This document shows positions 1-13,400 of a DNA stretch of 64,000 nucleotides, piece after piece. Source of the stretch: Bombus terrestris (Eukaryota > Arthropoda > Insecta > Hymenoptera > Apidae); the NCBI RefSeq assembly GCF_910591885.1, contig NC_063279.1, forward strand, positions 9,114,001-9,178,000, written 5' to 3'. Position 1 is the first letter of the stretch. Every line of letters begins with the position of its first letter. The position numbers were made by a program, and so were the translations under genes. The notes below the pieces were generated by a model. It was given only the letters and a program-made list of their open reading frames with translations. It was not told the DNA's origin and searched no databases.

Positions 1-2261
1 AAGTTTGTTCGATAAACGGTAGATAGAATCGCATAGGACGAGTAACAAGTCTCCTGCTATAAATACGTTTCGTGTGAGACGTAGAAGCCGGCTGACCTTT
101 AACCTCGAAAGGCAGACGGCCTGAAAGTTGAGTTCTATAGAACCCGTGCGAGCAGACAGTTCGGTAGCATATATTTTGGAGTCATGACCCACTTAATCGT
201 CCAAAGTGTGTTGCCACGTCCCTATTCGATCCCTTTTCGAAGGCCATGAACCGCCAGAATAATGCAAACATACGATACCGATCCGAATATCACATGATAC
301 GCGTGCCACATTCGTCGCTTCCTGACGCCATCGGCTTAGCATAATGTCGCTCTGCCTTTGTGTTTCCATTTGGAATCTAATCGCACAACACGATAGCGAT
401 TCGGCGAATAACAGACAAAGCTGAGTGAACCTACTTTGAGAGGATTTGGATATTAGAAAGTTAAGAAGGAAGTAGTTGCTGGATGAAAGAAATTCGAATT
501 CGAAGAGAAATTTTGAAACTTCTCTTTAATTGTAATGTGAAATTTGTTGAAATTAATTTGAATTTTCAAATATCTATTTGATCTTTTCGTATATAAATTA
601 TTACAAACTTCGTATTCGTATTTCATTAAAAAAATAGTTTTTATATAATTTCTCACTGTGCTAAGATCTTCTGCTTTCTTTCTTGCTCAACGATATTCAT
701 CGATAATCTCTCGCGTACATTATATTAAGATCCCTTACATTATTTTCTACACTATCATTTATTTACGAACCTAGTAGTATTTAGTATTCAATTTAGTTAA
801 TTTTTTCCAGTCCTTTAACAAATAAAATTCGTAAAAATAAAAGAAAGAAAAAGGAGAAATACGTAGGTTCTTCTCACGGATGATCGCTTCCTTCCTCATA
901 TGCTGAATTCTAGAGCCACGCGCAACAATTTCTCGGTCTGTGACCGTAACGATGGTAGAGAACGTTAAAACTATATCTAAAAGCGGGAACATCTGTCGCA
1001 GCCAGGTCGCCAGAACAGAATTTTACGATCGAGCCTTCGCCATCGGTAAAACTGTCAGTTTTGAGAAAGAAAAGAAGTAAGATAGTGTCGACACACGACA
1101 GAGAGGTACGCAGAGGCGTCTTCCGGTTTTACGAGGTCGTCTTCGAACGTGGCCCTCGCGTGCCTCCTCGAGCTCGTCGTTTACAGGTTTATGTATTTAC
1201 AAGTATCGACGCAAACCTGTATTGCCTGCCATAATTGCGACTGTCTGTTAAGTATATTTGACTTTGTTATTGTTCCTAGAGTTAACAGGCTCGAACGGTC
1301 CGAAAAATATGTCAACAGACGTTCAGACGATTCTACCATTTTATTCCTAGCGTCATTGAGAATCTTTATGGCTAGTTAAGTAAGTTACTCGAAGGCAGAT
1401 GTTCAATAATAGGGCCAGGATTATTTTAATCTCCGAATGCCAATGTTAGTTACTTGACGAACGATCGTAGTTTGCATTAAAATTCTTAATGTGAAGTTGC
1501 GTAACAAACGAAATTTCGCTCCGTTCGCTTAAAACCTTATTTTTGTTGAGGAATATTACAAAGATGTTACTTGATGAAATGTTAAGTGTTTGTTAAGAAA
1601 TATTTCAAAATTTATTCACACCTTTTTAACATTAACTTTATCTTCGATATTATAACTTCTTCTCTCCAAAATTGTTCAGACAAAGAACAGCGAGTACATC
1701 CTATACGTACATTACAAACTCTTTGTCTCAACGATACAATAAGATTACCCTTTGGTCAGAGGCTGCTAACAAACCGCTGAATCCATTAAAAAGAAATCAC
1801 TAGAGAATAGGTTAAACTGTGACATGAAAGAAACTTGTAGAATCCAATAACATAAATCACAAGCACCGTTAATATTCGTCCGATAAAATACGTTTGAAAA
1901 AACTCGTAAAGGCAACTTAAAAGCGTCCTTGAATGGAAGATGACGATGTCAAAGCTCAAACAACGAGAGGACAAAGGAAATTTCTTCATCGTGGCTCTTC
2001 GTGTCCCTTACTATTTAGCAGTTCACGCAACCTGTTCAAACATCCCGTATACATACAAAACGAACATTCTTCACGACATCGTACACTAATCGTTTTCAAT
2101 GTCATACATCGGAGTGGAAGGGAAATTTCGATCGTCGAAAGGCTGGCATCCTTCCGTCCAACGAATTCACGAGGTCGTCGAGCGAGGACGAAGGGACAAC
2201 GGGGCTTCGCTTTGTTTCCTGACCGACCCAGAAACCCGATTCTTCCTTCCTCTCAGTTCCC
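1..2261. other. No recognisable gene
   Basis: AT-rich DNA with short moderately GC-rich patches, mainly 1-450 and 1010-1160. The open frames here are short, lack paired splice signals that I trust, and resemble no family I know. It could be intergenic DNA or intron of a gene extending left of the window. Confidence 0.6.
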
Positions 2262-2300
2262 TTTTTTTCTCTTTCTCTCTCTCTCTCTCTCTCTCCTCTC
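2262..2300. repeat. CT dinucleotide microsatellite
   Basis: A pyrimidine run on the plus strand passes into about eleven CT units near 2274-2295. The other strand reads as GAGA. Such tracts often lie in insect promoters and bind GAGA-type factors, but function here is inference. Confidence 0.9.
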
Positions 2301-2470
2301 TACCGATCTACTATCGTAGGTGCGCGCACGAGTCGTTTCGCGGAGGCCTCGTTAGTGAAAGTTACCCGCGTTAGTGGGGGAGAAAGTGAAAGCCGTTTCC
2401 GGGATAAGTAGTCGCGGTCGCCGTTGAAATTATATCAACGAGGCGGACTGATATTAATGGCTACCCGATT
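2300..2470 (+). promoter_or_regulatory. Possible CpG-rich promoter or 5' leader
   Basis: Directly after the CT tract the sequence becomes GC- and CpG-rich, with two GTTAGTG words about 20 bases apart. The abrupt compositional change beside a GAGA tract resembles an insect promoter or first untranslated exon. No downstream coding exon could be attached to it. Confidence 0.25.
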
Positions 2471-5325
2471 ACACGCGATTCGCCGTCATCTGTATCGCGT
2501 ATTTACGACGAACTGATAATAACGCGGCCATTAATGTACCATACCATCGCATCGTATCGCTATTTAACGATGTTGTTACGACCTAATAAAGTAAAATGAT
2601 ATTACATAGCGCGGTGTATATTTACATGGAGTAATTGACGGAAGTGCTGGAATATTTATAGAAACCTTTTACGAATATGTTATGGGTGTTGTACGAAACA
2701 TTTTAAGCACGAGGGGAATTTTCTTTTTTCTTTTTTCTATTGGTTAAAAGAAAGATCAACCTGCAGGAAACGTACGTAGAAATTAGAAGACATTTATTGC
2801 AGACATATATTTAATAAAAGAATAGAATATGTATAGAACGAATAAATGTTAAATATGGCCCCGCCGAATACTGTGATTTATTATGTATTTAAGTAATCCG
2901 ATTATCGAAATACTTTTGTCATCTATGCGAAATATATACTTGCGCTGAATAGATCGGAATTCCTATATGTATATTTTCAGACCCGTTTGAAACTTTTCTG
3001 ACATAGTCATAACAGTCGAGTATCATTATAATGCTAATGAAACTTCAAGATGTTTTATATAACACATAGAACATATGCATCATACATATATAGAAGTTTT
3101 TTATCGTACGTGTTTAAATCTTTCATGAGCCAGAATAGTGATATTTAGAACTATGTTTTGAAGTGCTGACTATTGCTATAATAACTCTCTGAATATGGAT
3201 AGAAATATTACTATTAATGTTGCCATTTATATGATCGACACGTGGAATCGCAATTGCTGATTATCAATTTAATGAACGACATAGCTAATTAACAGAAGAT
3301 AAATTATCGCCTAAAGTGATTCGTCCGCGCGAAAATTACGGTTACAATCATTAATACCTGTCTGCCCTTTCGATGTCTAATGCCTTTTTCACTCGTGTGA
3401 TTACGTAAATTCATTTCAACGATGCAACAGTCATTAAACAAGTTTACAGCCACCACTGTCACACTTTCTATCGTAATTGCTTCATCGAGTACCAGAAAGA
3501 TTTATTGTCCCGCGATGCGGATATATTGTTTCCGAAATAGAACAAATCACGATAATCGAGAATCCCCTTACAATGCTAATAAATTCTCAAAATGTTTCGT
3601 ATAACATTGATAATATATTTATAAAAGATATTTAAAAGTGAACGAATACTTGCGTGAGCCTGTGTATGTATTATATTATCATTATGTTAATATTATATTA
3701 ATCAATTAAGGTACTGGCATTAGACGTGTTAATCAAAATTTTACAAATGTCAGAACCGTTGAACTTCATCGTAACTCTTTCATGGTGCGTTATATCTTTT
3801 AAATTACTTCGGATAGTACAGAGAAACACGCAGAGGAAACACGGGCTGACATTAATCAACATTTTTTAAATATCAACGCCACCGGATGTTTTCACAAACA
3901 TCCCACGATAAATTTTCGAGATTACCTCGACCCGTACATGGAAAGAAAGAGCACGACGAAAGTAGGAAGAAGCATTAACTTTATCCTGTTAATAACGTTA
4001 ATAATGTAATTAATAGATAAATAAGTTATAGAGTTAGAATGTTTTCTTTGATGATCAATTCATACTCACTAAATTTCCTAAATAATTTGGGAAAATAAAA
4101 TAATCAAATAATCTAGATGATTGAAAGAAGTCTCAATGTTTTTAATAAATCATTTCATGGCCGAATGTCATTAGATTACAACGCACGAAATGAAATTACG
4201 GGATTCTCTTATCTACCTGATATCTAGCGAAACATTAAGATATAATTCTGTTAAATGTAACACACCAAAAAGAAAGAATAAAAAAAAACTCAAATAGTAG
4301 CAACTGTATAAATCGGGGCCGTGAAAGCTTAAAATCGTCGAATGCAAACAGACCAAAAAGGGAAGTAACGCGATGGAAGAGTGGCCGGTTGCGAAATCTG
4401 GCAAACGAAACACAGCGTGTAAAAGTAAGAAGGAAAAAGACGTTCCGTTTTTTCCTTTCTGTATCGATTCCCCCCTTTCACGAAACGCAAACACACGAAG
4501 AGAGCGCGGCGTGGTCCTCGATCTCGAAAAGGGAAAAGGAACTCGGAAAGTGGAACACGGCCAATAGCCCGATGACCTCCTGACACACATTTCATCGTTC
4601 AACGAAAGTGAAAAGAATCGACCGTTTTACGATCCGTTGGTCGGATTTATGGCTGCGGATACCTGACGAACTGTATTTCTTTCAATTACGTCGATGCCTT
4701 CCTCCGGCCATCATAAAACGGCCAATTTTTCTGCCCGCAGCAAACACACCTTCCAAATACGACTATTGCATGAACAAATCATAGACCCTTCGAATTTCGT
4801 TTCACTTCTTCGCTGGTGATGATCAATATATTTTCACGTTGGCGTTTATGACCCCCTCGTGGGTGATATACGTTATTGGATATGTATAGTGATTCATAAA
4901 TCTGTTTAAACGAGGCTAATGTGTTCATTCAGACAGACACGGTACAGCTGTCGCGAAAATTTGTATATATGGTAATTATATGACTGGAGTAAGTGACATG
5001 TGTGTTACATTATGTGTACGAATATGTTTGGGTAGATGAAAATGAATTATATTTATATTCATAGATGTTTAAATTGTATTTAAGCTGTGCTGCAGGTTGT
5101 TCACTCCTCGATACCGTTGAGTTATAAACGATTTCCGACGATGAATTTTTGGACATTTAATTATATTCTTCATCGATGCTTGATAAAGTTCGTGTTTTCC
5201 TAAGTAACTCTTATAATCGTGGTAAATTACATATTGAGACTTTTGATCATTTAGAGATATTTTGATCCTATCGTAGAAAGTTGATAATGATAAAACTAAA
5301 TGTAAAGACAATTATGTTAAAAAGG
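2471..5325. other. No recognisable gene
   Basis: AT-rich sequence with many short direct AT motifs. Open frames of 60-130 codons near 4213-4602 exist on both strands at once in a moderately GC-rich patch, which is typical of non-coding sequence with few stop codons. Nothing else stands out. Confidence 0.6.
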
Positions 5326-5371
5326 TATATAGATCCTATATAGATCCTATGTTACGCTCTATACGCTCTAT
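5326..5371. repeat. Two adjacent short tandem duplications
   Basis: An 11-base unit containing TATAGATCCTA occurs twice in a row, followed within a few bases by a doubled ACGCTCTAT unit. Both are simple slippage-type duplications. Confidence 0.7.
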
Positions 5372-5502
5372 AAATGTAATAAGATGCTTGTGGTAGTATA
5401 AAAATATCACAGAATCCCTCTTCGAATTTACACGCAATGACTTCCAAGAATGATTCGAGTTACATAATCTAAAGAATTCAGTGATAAGTGTTTATACAAT
5501 AG

Positions 5503-5657
5503 ATCTTATAAGAATACTTCTTTTTTATTTGGAAGAATTTTACAATCAATTCTCATTGAGAATTATAAGTAAATTCTGACGTGGTACTATAACGTGAATA
5601 ATAAGTATTTATCGTATGTTTGATTCTAGCTGAATCTAATGTATCTTATAAGAATAC
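5503..5657 (-). mobile_element. Short LINE 3' tail with target-site duplication
   Basis: About 125 bp (5518-5642) are flanked by a perfect 15-base direct repeat, ATCTTATAAGAATAC, at 5503-5517 and 5643-5657. The insert begins with a T-rich run on the plus strand, which is the A-tail read on the minus strand. It shares several blocks with the 3' untranslated end of the LINE at 23000-23581, including TTTACAATCAATTCTC and TTCTAGCTGAATCTA. It is therefore a severely 5'-truncated copy of the same non-LTR family in the same orientation. It retains no coding sequence. Confidence 0.85.
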
Positions 5658-8600
5658 GAACGAACTTTGACTTGTACAATACTTTAAATTGCCGTAGTAC
5701 CAAGGTAGGAACATCCTTAGGGGCTAACAATGTAGGAAAGAGTTGTGGCATTCGTAAATACATGCCGATACAGTTATGTCGATAGAACAAAATAAATAAT
5801 AGAACGAAAGCAAGAGAACGGTTCTGAAGATTTTGAATCGTTTGTACCGAAAAAAGTTCCCTAAGAACATGAGCCGTAATGTAAATTGTTCACAGCATGC
5901 ATCGATCCGAGATTTAGGCATGAAACCGTAAAGGTTCATCAAGCGTTCCATGCCTACCTTATAACCAAGTACCTTATAACTTTCGTAAACATCTGTAGAA
6001 AGTCTCGCTTTCTCTAAGATAAAGATGATCCTTGACGAATTAAGAAGATTGCCTTGGTTAACCTTCGCCTCGACCAAGGATGCACAAATAGTAAAGCAGT
6101 CGTTATAAAGCTGGTTGAAGGTAAACGAAGAGAACGAAATAAGAAAATCTCCTTATGCCGACCTTTAGAGGCAATTACTTGGTTTTTCGGAGTTTCTTGC
6201 AAAAACGAAGAAGCAATTCGTGCTTCTAATTGACCTCTTTTCTAAATGGCACATTTTATCTTAGCTAAATTACAATTTAATCCTGATACAGACAATTGGA
6301 TATCTGGATACTCATTTCTACATTTCTTTTACCCATTTCTACATTTGTTTTCTATTTCCTATTGAAAATATCATGAAACTGCTTTACATTCTTATCGTTT
6401 GAGTATTTCAAAATTTATGTAAAATATTTACACACTAGTACTGTGACCACGTGTATGTATATCTATTACTCCTATACTTTTAGTTATCAAAAATCAAAGT
6501 TACTGAATTTTCCTCTAAACGTACCCCAAACCATCATATTATAACTTCAAACTGACTTATGTACTTGTTGAATAAGGGTTGAATGCTTTATATGGCGATC
6601 GAGCGGAATCGTAGAACAAACTGGAAGAACAATTTTAGAATTGATGACAGTCCTTGGTCAACAAAGAACAGCCACGGTATTGGGCTTGGATTACCCTAGC
6701 CCTGCTTATCGTCCCGATATCCTTGGCTCCGTTTTTAGCCTGAAATCGCGGGCATAGGTGCACTTTGGCCTCTGTTTTACACACACGTGCTCACATGTTA
6801 AAGCCAGTATATCAACCACTTGAGTAAACGAGCACGTAACTTCGTTGCTCTAACAATAACCGCAGTGGCGCGCACACGGAAATCGAACCTGCTTTGGTAA
6901 CTGGAATGGCACAACACGCTTCTTCGCCCACTCTACGCATCACGATCCTATTTTAAACAGCGCGAGAATGATAAATTTGCCATAAGCAAAATTATACCAA
7001 CAACAAGTCGCATTATTTTTACTATACTTTTAATAGATATTCTTTGTAAATGATATTCCTTTAATTTTGATACTTTGACGAATTCCCTGTTTTCCTTTCC
7101 ATAAAATCTACGAGTATACCGAATGGTACAAGAAGTGGTCAGATTTCAAAGCAACGATCGAATTTCTTGGAATCATTCTTAATAATAGACATCTTGAATA
7201 GCCTTATATACTTTTGATGTATTTAGACCGAATGGCGACTGTTCATTCAGAATGCCGACTATTTCCGAGGCAGAAGCTTGTATATGTCCTGACACAACAC
7301 GGACACGAAATTTGCTCGTGACGTGGTGGTAGTCACGGTTATTAATAACAACTAAATAACAGGTTGACCTTCGTCGATACGTCTCGATGTATTTTAACAT
7401 CAGAACGGGAAACGCGTTCGTGAAACAAGCGCCATCGTGAACTCCAGGATTCGCGTACCATTGAACGTGGTCCAAAATCCTTCGTTACCAGCGAACGATC
7501 GCGTGTGTCTCATCAGTCACTTTGTCATTGTCAACGTTGCGAAGTGACGGCAGTAAAGCGATCATGCGACACGAGCCTGAGGCCATCGAGTATTTTACGA
7601 GGCATTGTTCGACAGAAAAATCACGCCATACGTATAGCAGTGCACATTAGAACTCCCAGACGGTTTAAGAGCACTTTAGGGCCATGGTTTTTATTCATAG
7701 GTAAATTCGAAGGCCTCCAATGCTTTTTACGACGATCCTGTCTCCGTAAATCTCGTATACGATTTCAAAGGGCAGAATAAAAGAATCGCCGTTCTGAAGG
7801 ATGTTGGAGAATATATCTGAAATGATATTAGACGGTAGAAATGACGACGATATGATTTCAAAGAGATGTAGAGCTATTTTTGTATTTGCTTGTATATTAT
7901 AAGCTTGTGTAAGTTATGTATAGGATACACCAAATAATTATACAAGTCACAGATTGTAATTTGTCTCTTGTCAATCAGTAATAAAATTGATGATTTTATT
8001 AACATCAGTTCTAGTAATACAACTAATATTACGTGCTGAGTGGTATCTCTGGTATCTGTTACGAGTGATATCATTGATCACTAATGTCGAAATTAGTAAC
8101 TAGTTAAAAGTTTATAATTATAGTTACGTGTACGAGTGGCTTGAAATTTGTAAAATTAACTTGTGCAACTTTATTATGTTGATTCTATCTTGTCAATAAA
8201 ATGTATTAGTATTTATAACTTGTAATACTTTACTAAATACTAATTCGATTGTGTGCAAGAGTACCTGATCATCTTTTTTTCAAATGATTTAAAGAGTCTA
8301 AAGAAAGAATCGAACGATCCCGAAACTTTGTAATACATTCGATGTAACAAAGAGACGGTTCAAGGTTTCCCTTTGGCGTGTCTAAAGAAAAAATGTATAT
8401 TTTTGCGACGATGTGTTTCTTTGCGAAAACAGATGAAAAGAATACGGAGTAACAAAGGTCGCAAATCATACCAACTTACTCTTCGACTCTTGAAAATCCA
8501 TTACGATATTTCAGGGCCGAATACTTAAGAGTATTCAAAGCGTAAGGCGTAACGGTCCACAAGGAGCCGTAAATTTCGAACAGTCAAAAGGACAGAATGC

Positions 8601-9222
8601 GATGTTTCCTCAATTTCAGGTGTAGTCGATTATGAGAGAACAGTTGAGGTTGTAAATATTTGACAGAAGACTCCCCGTTGCTTTACGATGCTTTGAAAAG
8701 CTGTATACTTCAACAAGGCGTTAATAACCAAACGAAATTACAAATTATCTTCTAATAATAGCCTGTTTAACCATCCTAACTAAATCGTAGTAGATTTTAC
8801 AAACGTATCATGTTACTTAAATCTCAACGAAGTCACGTTTATTAAAGAGACGTAAGTACATACGTTTAACGAAGACGCGGTTGCCATATTATAATTACAA
8901 ATGAAGAAACGAATTCTATTTTTATAAGACTTCAACTACCAATGTACTCCTCGACGATCTATTTTTTGTATTCTGTTTCGCAATTTGCCTCTTTATAGGC
9001 ATCATGCGATGTATAAAGTGACAAAATTTTATAAGCGCCGGTTCTGCCGCGTGCTTCTCAATTTAAACAATCCTGAAAATCGATCGACAAGTAGTATCTT
9101 TGAAATTCAAGTGATTGACAAATGATTTCCTTGCCATCACGAGCTAATACAAATGAACGATATACAATGGTTGATGATCGTTTTTTAGATACTTATCATA
9201 GAAAATTTTAATGAACGTGTTA
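5658..9222. other. No recognisable gene
   Basis: Mostly AT-rich. Frames at 5724-6077 and 7179-7475 on the minus strand and 7505-7780 on the plus strand are open for about 90-117 codons. They show no domain or motif I recognise, and I saw no convincing exon boundaries. I treat them as chance frames. Confidence 0.55.
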
Positions 9223-9318
9223 TATACATTGCATGTAACTTTCTCATATTCGAACTACCTGATATATTCAGAAAACTGAATTCTATAGGTGTTCAAATAC
9301 TTTTGCGACGCACTGTAT
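9223..9318. mobile_element. Possible tiny Tc1-like inverted-repeat relic
   Basis: The right edge, read on the minus strand, begins TATACAGTGCG and continues with GCAAAAGTATTTGAACAC, which looks like a Tc1/mariner-superfamily terminal inverted repeat. The left edge, TATACATTGCATG, is a weaker inverted match. If real, this is a 96-bp deletion derivative without coding capacity. A similar terminus occurs at 39042-39064. Confidence 0.3.
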
Positions 9319-10228
9319 AGTTCCTCTACGTGTTACCCGGTTGTCTGCTTTATCTTTTACCATGTAGGTAGTTCCCAACGAAGGTCGAGTGCCGTCCACC
9401 ATTCAACAACCGATCTTTCCGTCTTCTTCTACTTTCCGGATTCCGTTTCTCTATCCTGTTTCTCCCTCCTCTCCATTTGCAGTTCGCGGAGCATGCTTGG
9501 AACAACAATCGAATGCGGAAAAATTCTTGACAAGGACGCGGATGTCAAGGACACTGAACACACACATCGCTATATCACCTGACTTACACTTTACAATGGG
9601 CCATTACCGCAGGCTGATCATTAAAGATAGGCTTTTCAGTTGACCTAACCCCAGTCTACCTCTTACCAACGAGATCATTCTTAGTGTACGATTGAACTTT
9701 CCACATTCTTACGATCGTCGTCTAAAACGCGTGACCGCTATTATTCGTTATCTTTCCTTTGTTATCCGACCACACAAGCTAAGCTTGCACGCTCAAAGTA
9801 CATCTTATGTTAATGTCGAAAACGGAATTTCCAGCGGTGGAAAAGAGGAAAAACCAATGGGTTTAATGCGATTGCTGCATTACTAGAATTATCCTCCATT
9901 ATCCTCGATATCCTGATTCTTTCTAATCACGCTGTTATTTAATGTTGAGATTCGTCAGATTCGTAATCGATACATTCGTAATTGGTAATAATCATAAGCA
10001 TAAAATCTCCAGTTGCGCTGTCCGTTTAAGAGGCAGAATTTAATTTCTAAATGAGCCCAACGATTTATAAAATTAATTGTACATATGATCTTTTGATTAA
10101 TTCATACATCGTAAAATACAATACATGATAAATATACACGCATACTACTACATAGGACGTATATTAATGAAACGTTAGGTCAAACATGAATGTTAATGAT
10201 GATCGCGAAGAGCAATTATTATACTTAC
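9319..10228. other. No recognisable gene
   Basis: Mixed composition, somewhat GC-richer at 9360-9660. Overlapping open frames occur in two phases of the plus strand, with no family resemblance and no paired splice sites. Confidence 0.5.
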
Positions 10229-10282
10229 CTGAATTTTGCAAGAAGCTCCATTTTTTCCGTCGTCGTGATCGTGATTTTCCAT
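10229..10282 (-). CDS. Candidate first coding exon, unknown gene
   Basis: On the minus strand an ATG at 10282 opens an 18-codon frame. It ends exactly at a consensus donor (CAG followed by GTAAGTATA) at 10229/10228, in phase 0. The peptide starts MENHDHDDGKNG and ends SCKIQ. An in-frame TAG lies 18 bases upstream of the ATG, so the ATG is a natural start rather than part of a longer frame. GC-rich CpG sequence with a CRE-like TGACGTC lies just upstream, at 10283-10430. Together these look like the first coding exon of a gene transcribed leftwards. I could not find the next exon in the left part of the window and do not recognise the peptide. Chance occurrence remains possible. Confidence 0.4.
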
Positions 10283-10430
10283 CGTGAATCCTCGCTTCTA
10301 CAGTCCTGGCCTTGACGTGTCTCGATACGACGTGCATGAGCTTACACTGACGTACACTATGGGCACACAGCTGCATACAGGTCACGAGGACGTGACGTCT
10401 AGTTGGAGCACGTACGCGCGTCGACAAAAA
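10283..10430 (-). promoter_or_regulatory. CpG-rich leader upstream of candidate exon
   Basis: A GC-rich patch in AT-rich surroundings, carrying several ACGT cores, a TGACGTC CRE/ATF-like site near 10393, a CAGCTG E-box and two GGTCA half-sites. Position and composition fit a promoter or 5' leader for the candidate exon at 10229-10282. This is inference from sequence only. Confidence 0.25.
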
Positions 10431-13400
10431 TTAATCATAACGCAATGTAGAAACTGCTCCAAATTTCGGCTACCTCGATGAATCACCTGTAATTAAACAT
10501 AGTTAAGTATATGAGAGAAAATCATACACTTTAAACATTTTACATCGAGAACACATAAATATTGATAAAATATATAAATAAACGAGAACCTGACGGCTAG
10601 AAGAAATATTTATCGTGATCTCATATTATCGTACATTAATAAATTTTAATTATTTGTTTACGAACGATATATTAAAATCGAGTACGTGATTCATATTCAT
10701 AGATATCGTTGTTTGAATTAATAATGATAGTCTTGTTACCAGATTAGAAAAATCTTTATTATCTCGTATGTATCTTAGAAACAAAATAGTCCAGAGATAA
10801 AGAACTTTTCCAGAAGATTTTGCTGTAAATTTTGTTGAAAGATTGTACCATAATATGAATAAGTACATGTATACAAGAAGAAGGTAATAAAGAGTTAAAC
10901 TATAGCCGATGTAATTTTAGAGATTGTATCGCGGCGTTCAATCGTTCAGATTGCTCGAGAATTTTGTAGGCAAAGAAAGAAGTTTTAGCTTGCAATCTCA
11001 GAAATTACTTCGACTTTTGAAACATCGTTTTACCACTCTCCATTGATGCATATTCTCGAGGTCATCACGATCTATTAATTTTTATTAGTATATTAGTATT
11101 ACATCATATGTATTAATTGATATTATATCATTCTAATTGATGTATGTAATTGATAGCGTAATAGGATGTAATCTCCACTTTCTTGCAAAACAAAAGTGGA
11201 CAAAATTTTATTACAGAATTTAACTTCTTTGGATTTCTGAAATTTCTATTGATAGAAGTTATATTTTGTAACACAGAGAACCAAATTTTCTTGTAGTATC
11301 TAATTTCATAAGACTTTTGAAACAATGTCAAAGCGTAATTCTTCAGTATCATGACAATTACAATCAACGACATAGTCGTAAACAGCTATCATCCATCGTT
11401 CTATGTATTCCAGTTGAGCGACAGAATAATTAATTCTTACGAAATGAAATTGTAAATTCCATGTAAACCCTGTTAATGACAAACCGGTTTGATATCGTCC
11501 CATGGCATCGAGGATGTACTCCCCAGCAACATAACGAAAATGTGCGTGTGATTCACGCGAATCATGAGTTCGTATGCGACGAGATGCATTAAATGGTAGA
11601 GCGTATCAGAAGAAACGTACACGTGCGAATACTCCACGTGTATGCAAGTATAAACACACAGACCCAGTCTTGGGATTTCGGGTCGATAGCCGTGACGTCA
11701 GTGAATCAAACGAAAGAGAGTAGGAGAGAGGAAAACGGCGCACGTTGATAGAGAGATAAGAGAGTGGAGAAAAATAGAAAAGTTGTTTATAGAAAACCAG
11801 AGAGAAGGAGAAAGAGAGAAAGAGAGATATAGCGAAAAAGAACAGGACAGGGTAGTTAAAGAGGAGAGGGAGAGAGAGAGAGAGAGAGAGAGAGAAACGA
11901 AGAGGCGAATGAAGTTCAAGGTTGACGCGCTTGAATGCACGTCCCACGCGGAAAATAGGAAAAGAGAGCGAATGTATTTCCCAACTCTGAGGAAAAACGT
12001 GAATCGGATGGTAGACAAGCGGTACGATTGTCGGTAGGGAAATCTGCGAACAAACTTTGCCTCCTGTGAAACCAACCATGATTGATCAACCACTGTGGCT
12101 ATTTTAATGGAAAGCCACTCGCGGAGCTTCCATTCACTTGTGGAATCGTAATCTGTTGAAAATGAAACGTGTCGGTTTTGTTAGATAGAAAACTGCTTGA
12201 AATCACTTTGATAAAAATCAAGAAAAAACGAAACGATAGGCAAATTAAGAAATGAAATTTCATTGACTCCCATTAGCAATAAGAGAGCCATTATCAATGA
12301 CCTAAGATTGTATTAACATAATAGTATTATGAAGTTATGAATGTTACAACATTTCCTATGTAGCTACGGGAAATAACGAAAATTTTGCAATTTTAATTCA
12401 ACGTTCGGATGATTCCATAGAATCGTTAATTGTTATTACGTGTCGATGGTGACATCAGCAACAATGTCGCACTGTATGAACATCTATAACGAAGCACGTG
12501 TTAGATGATAAAATTCGAGGAAGTTATAAACAAGAATATTTTCTCATTTGGTTCGCTTCTTTCCAGAAAATCGCGTGTTTGGTGGGTGTTTCATAATGAG
12601 ACGTCCTAGTGACATTATTACGAGGCGATAATCCTCGTGACTAAACGCAATAACAACGTGGATAACTTGCGGCGCATTGCATCCTTTTGTATACATCACA
12701 GATGGATAGGTGCAAAATATACAAATTTTATATTATGGCATATAGTCATACAAAAAAATAGAAATTGATAAAACGGTCCAAACTACAAAAATCAGAAGAT
12801 CAAATGTCACAAGAAATTGGATTTACACAATAAAAGATTCTATTTGTTTATAAGTAAAATTTAACTCGAGTCTAAACAGTTAATGAATATACGTTCAATG
12901 CTTCTCATCGATCGCGATGATTAATAATAACAACGTGTCACAATAGATGATTTTATTAATTTAGCGAGCTAAAAGACTGAAATTATATCCATAATATACA
13001 GGGACTCTATTCGTTCAAGGTAATCGACATGAAACAGTCTACAGCTACTACGTATTATTGTTCTTTCACAGGTATGATGCAACTGCATGAATCGCAATCA
13101 ACCGCGAGAGCGCGTTTAAAAAGCGGTGCCAGAATTTTAATCGGCTAGTAATTTCGCTGTTAATTTCGTAATCGGGAAGATATCTGAAATGCGCGCGATA
13201 AATTGACACAGGCGCTCAAGAACGTCGGATTACATGCGAAAAACAACGCGAGCGAAAAACAAACAGGCCTTTAAAAAAAATGGATAAAATGAAGAAAAAA
13301 GAAGAGAGGAGCTATCTTTTAATAAAATATCTGAAAATAAGAAGAAGCAACGTCGAAGTTAAGAAGGTCAGGTCACAACGTACGAACGTTTCATCGGATT

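Noticed and set aside
4213..4602. 129-codon minus-strand frame
   Set aside because: Three other frames on both strands are open over the same patch, and no motif or splice signal supports any one.
6841..6900. tRNA-like B-box on the minus strand (GGTTCGATTTCC)
   Set aside because: No matching acceptor stem, A-box or anticodon arm at the right spacing.
7179..7475. 98-codon minus-strand frame
   Set aside because: Protein-like in places, but no family resemblance, no exon boundaries, and AT-rich codon choice at the end. Kept as chance.
11606..12093. Long minus-strand frames of 131-157 codons
   Set aside because: They translate the complement of the GA microsatellite into serine/leucine runs. 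Low-complexity artefact.
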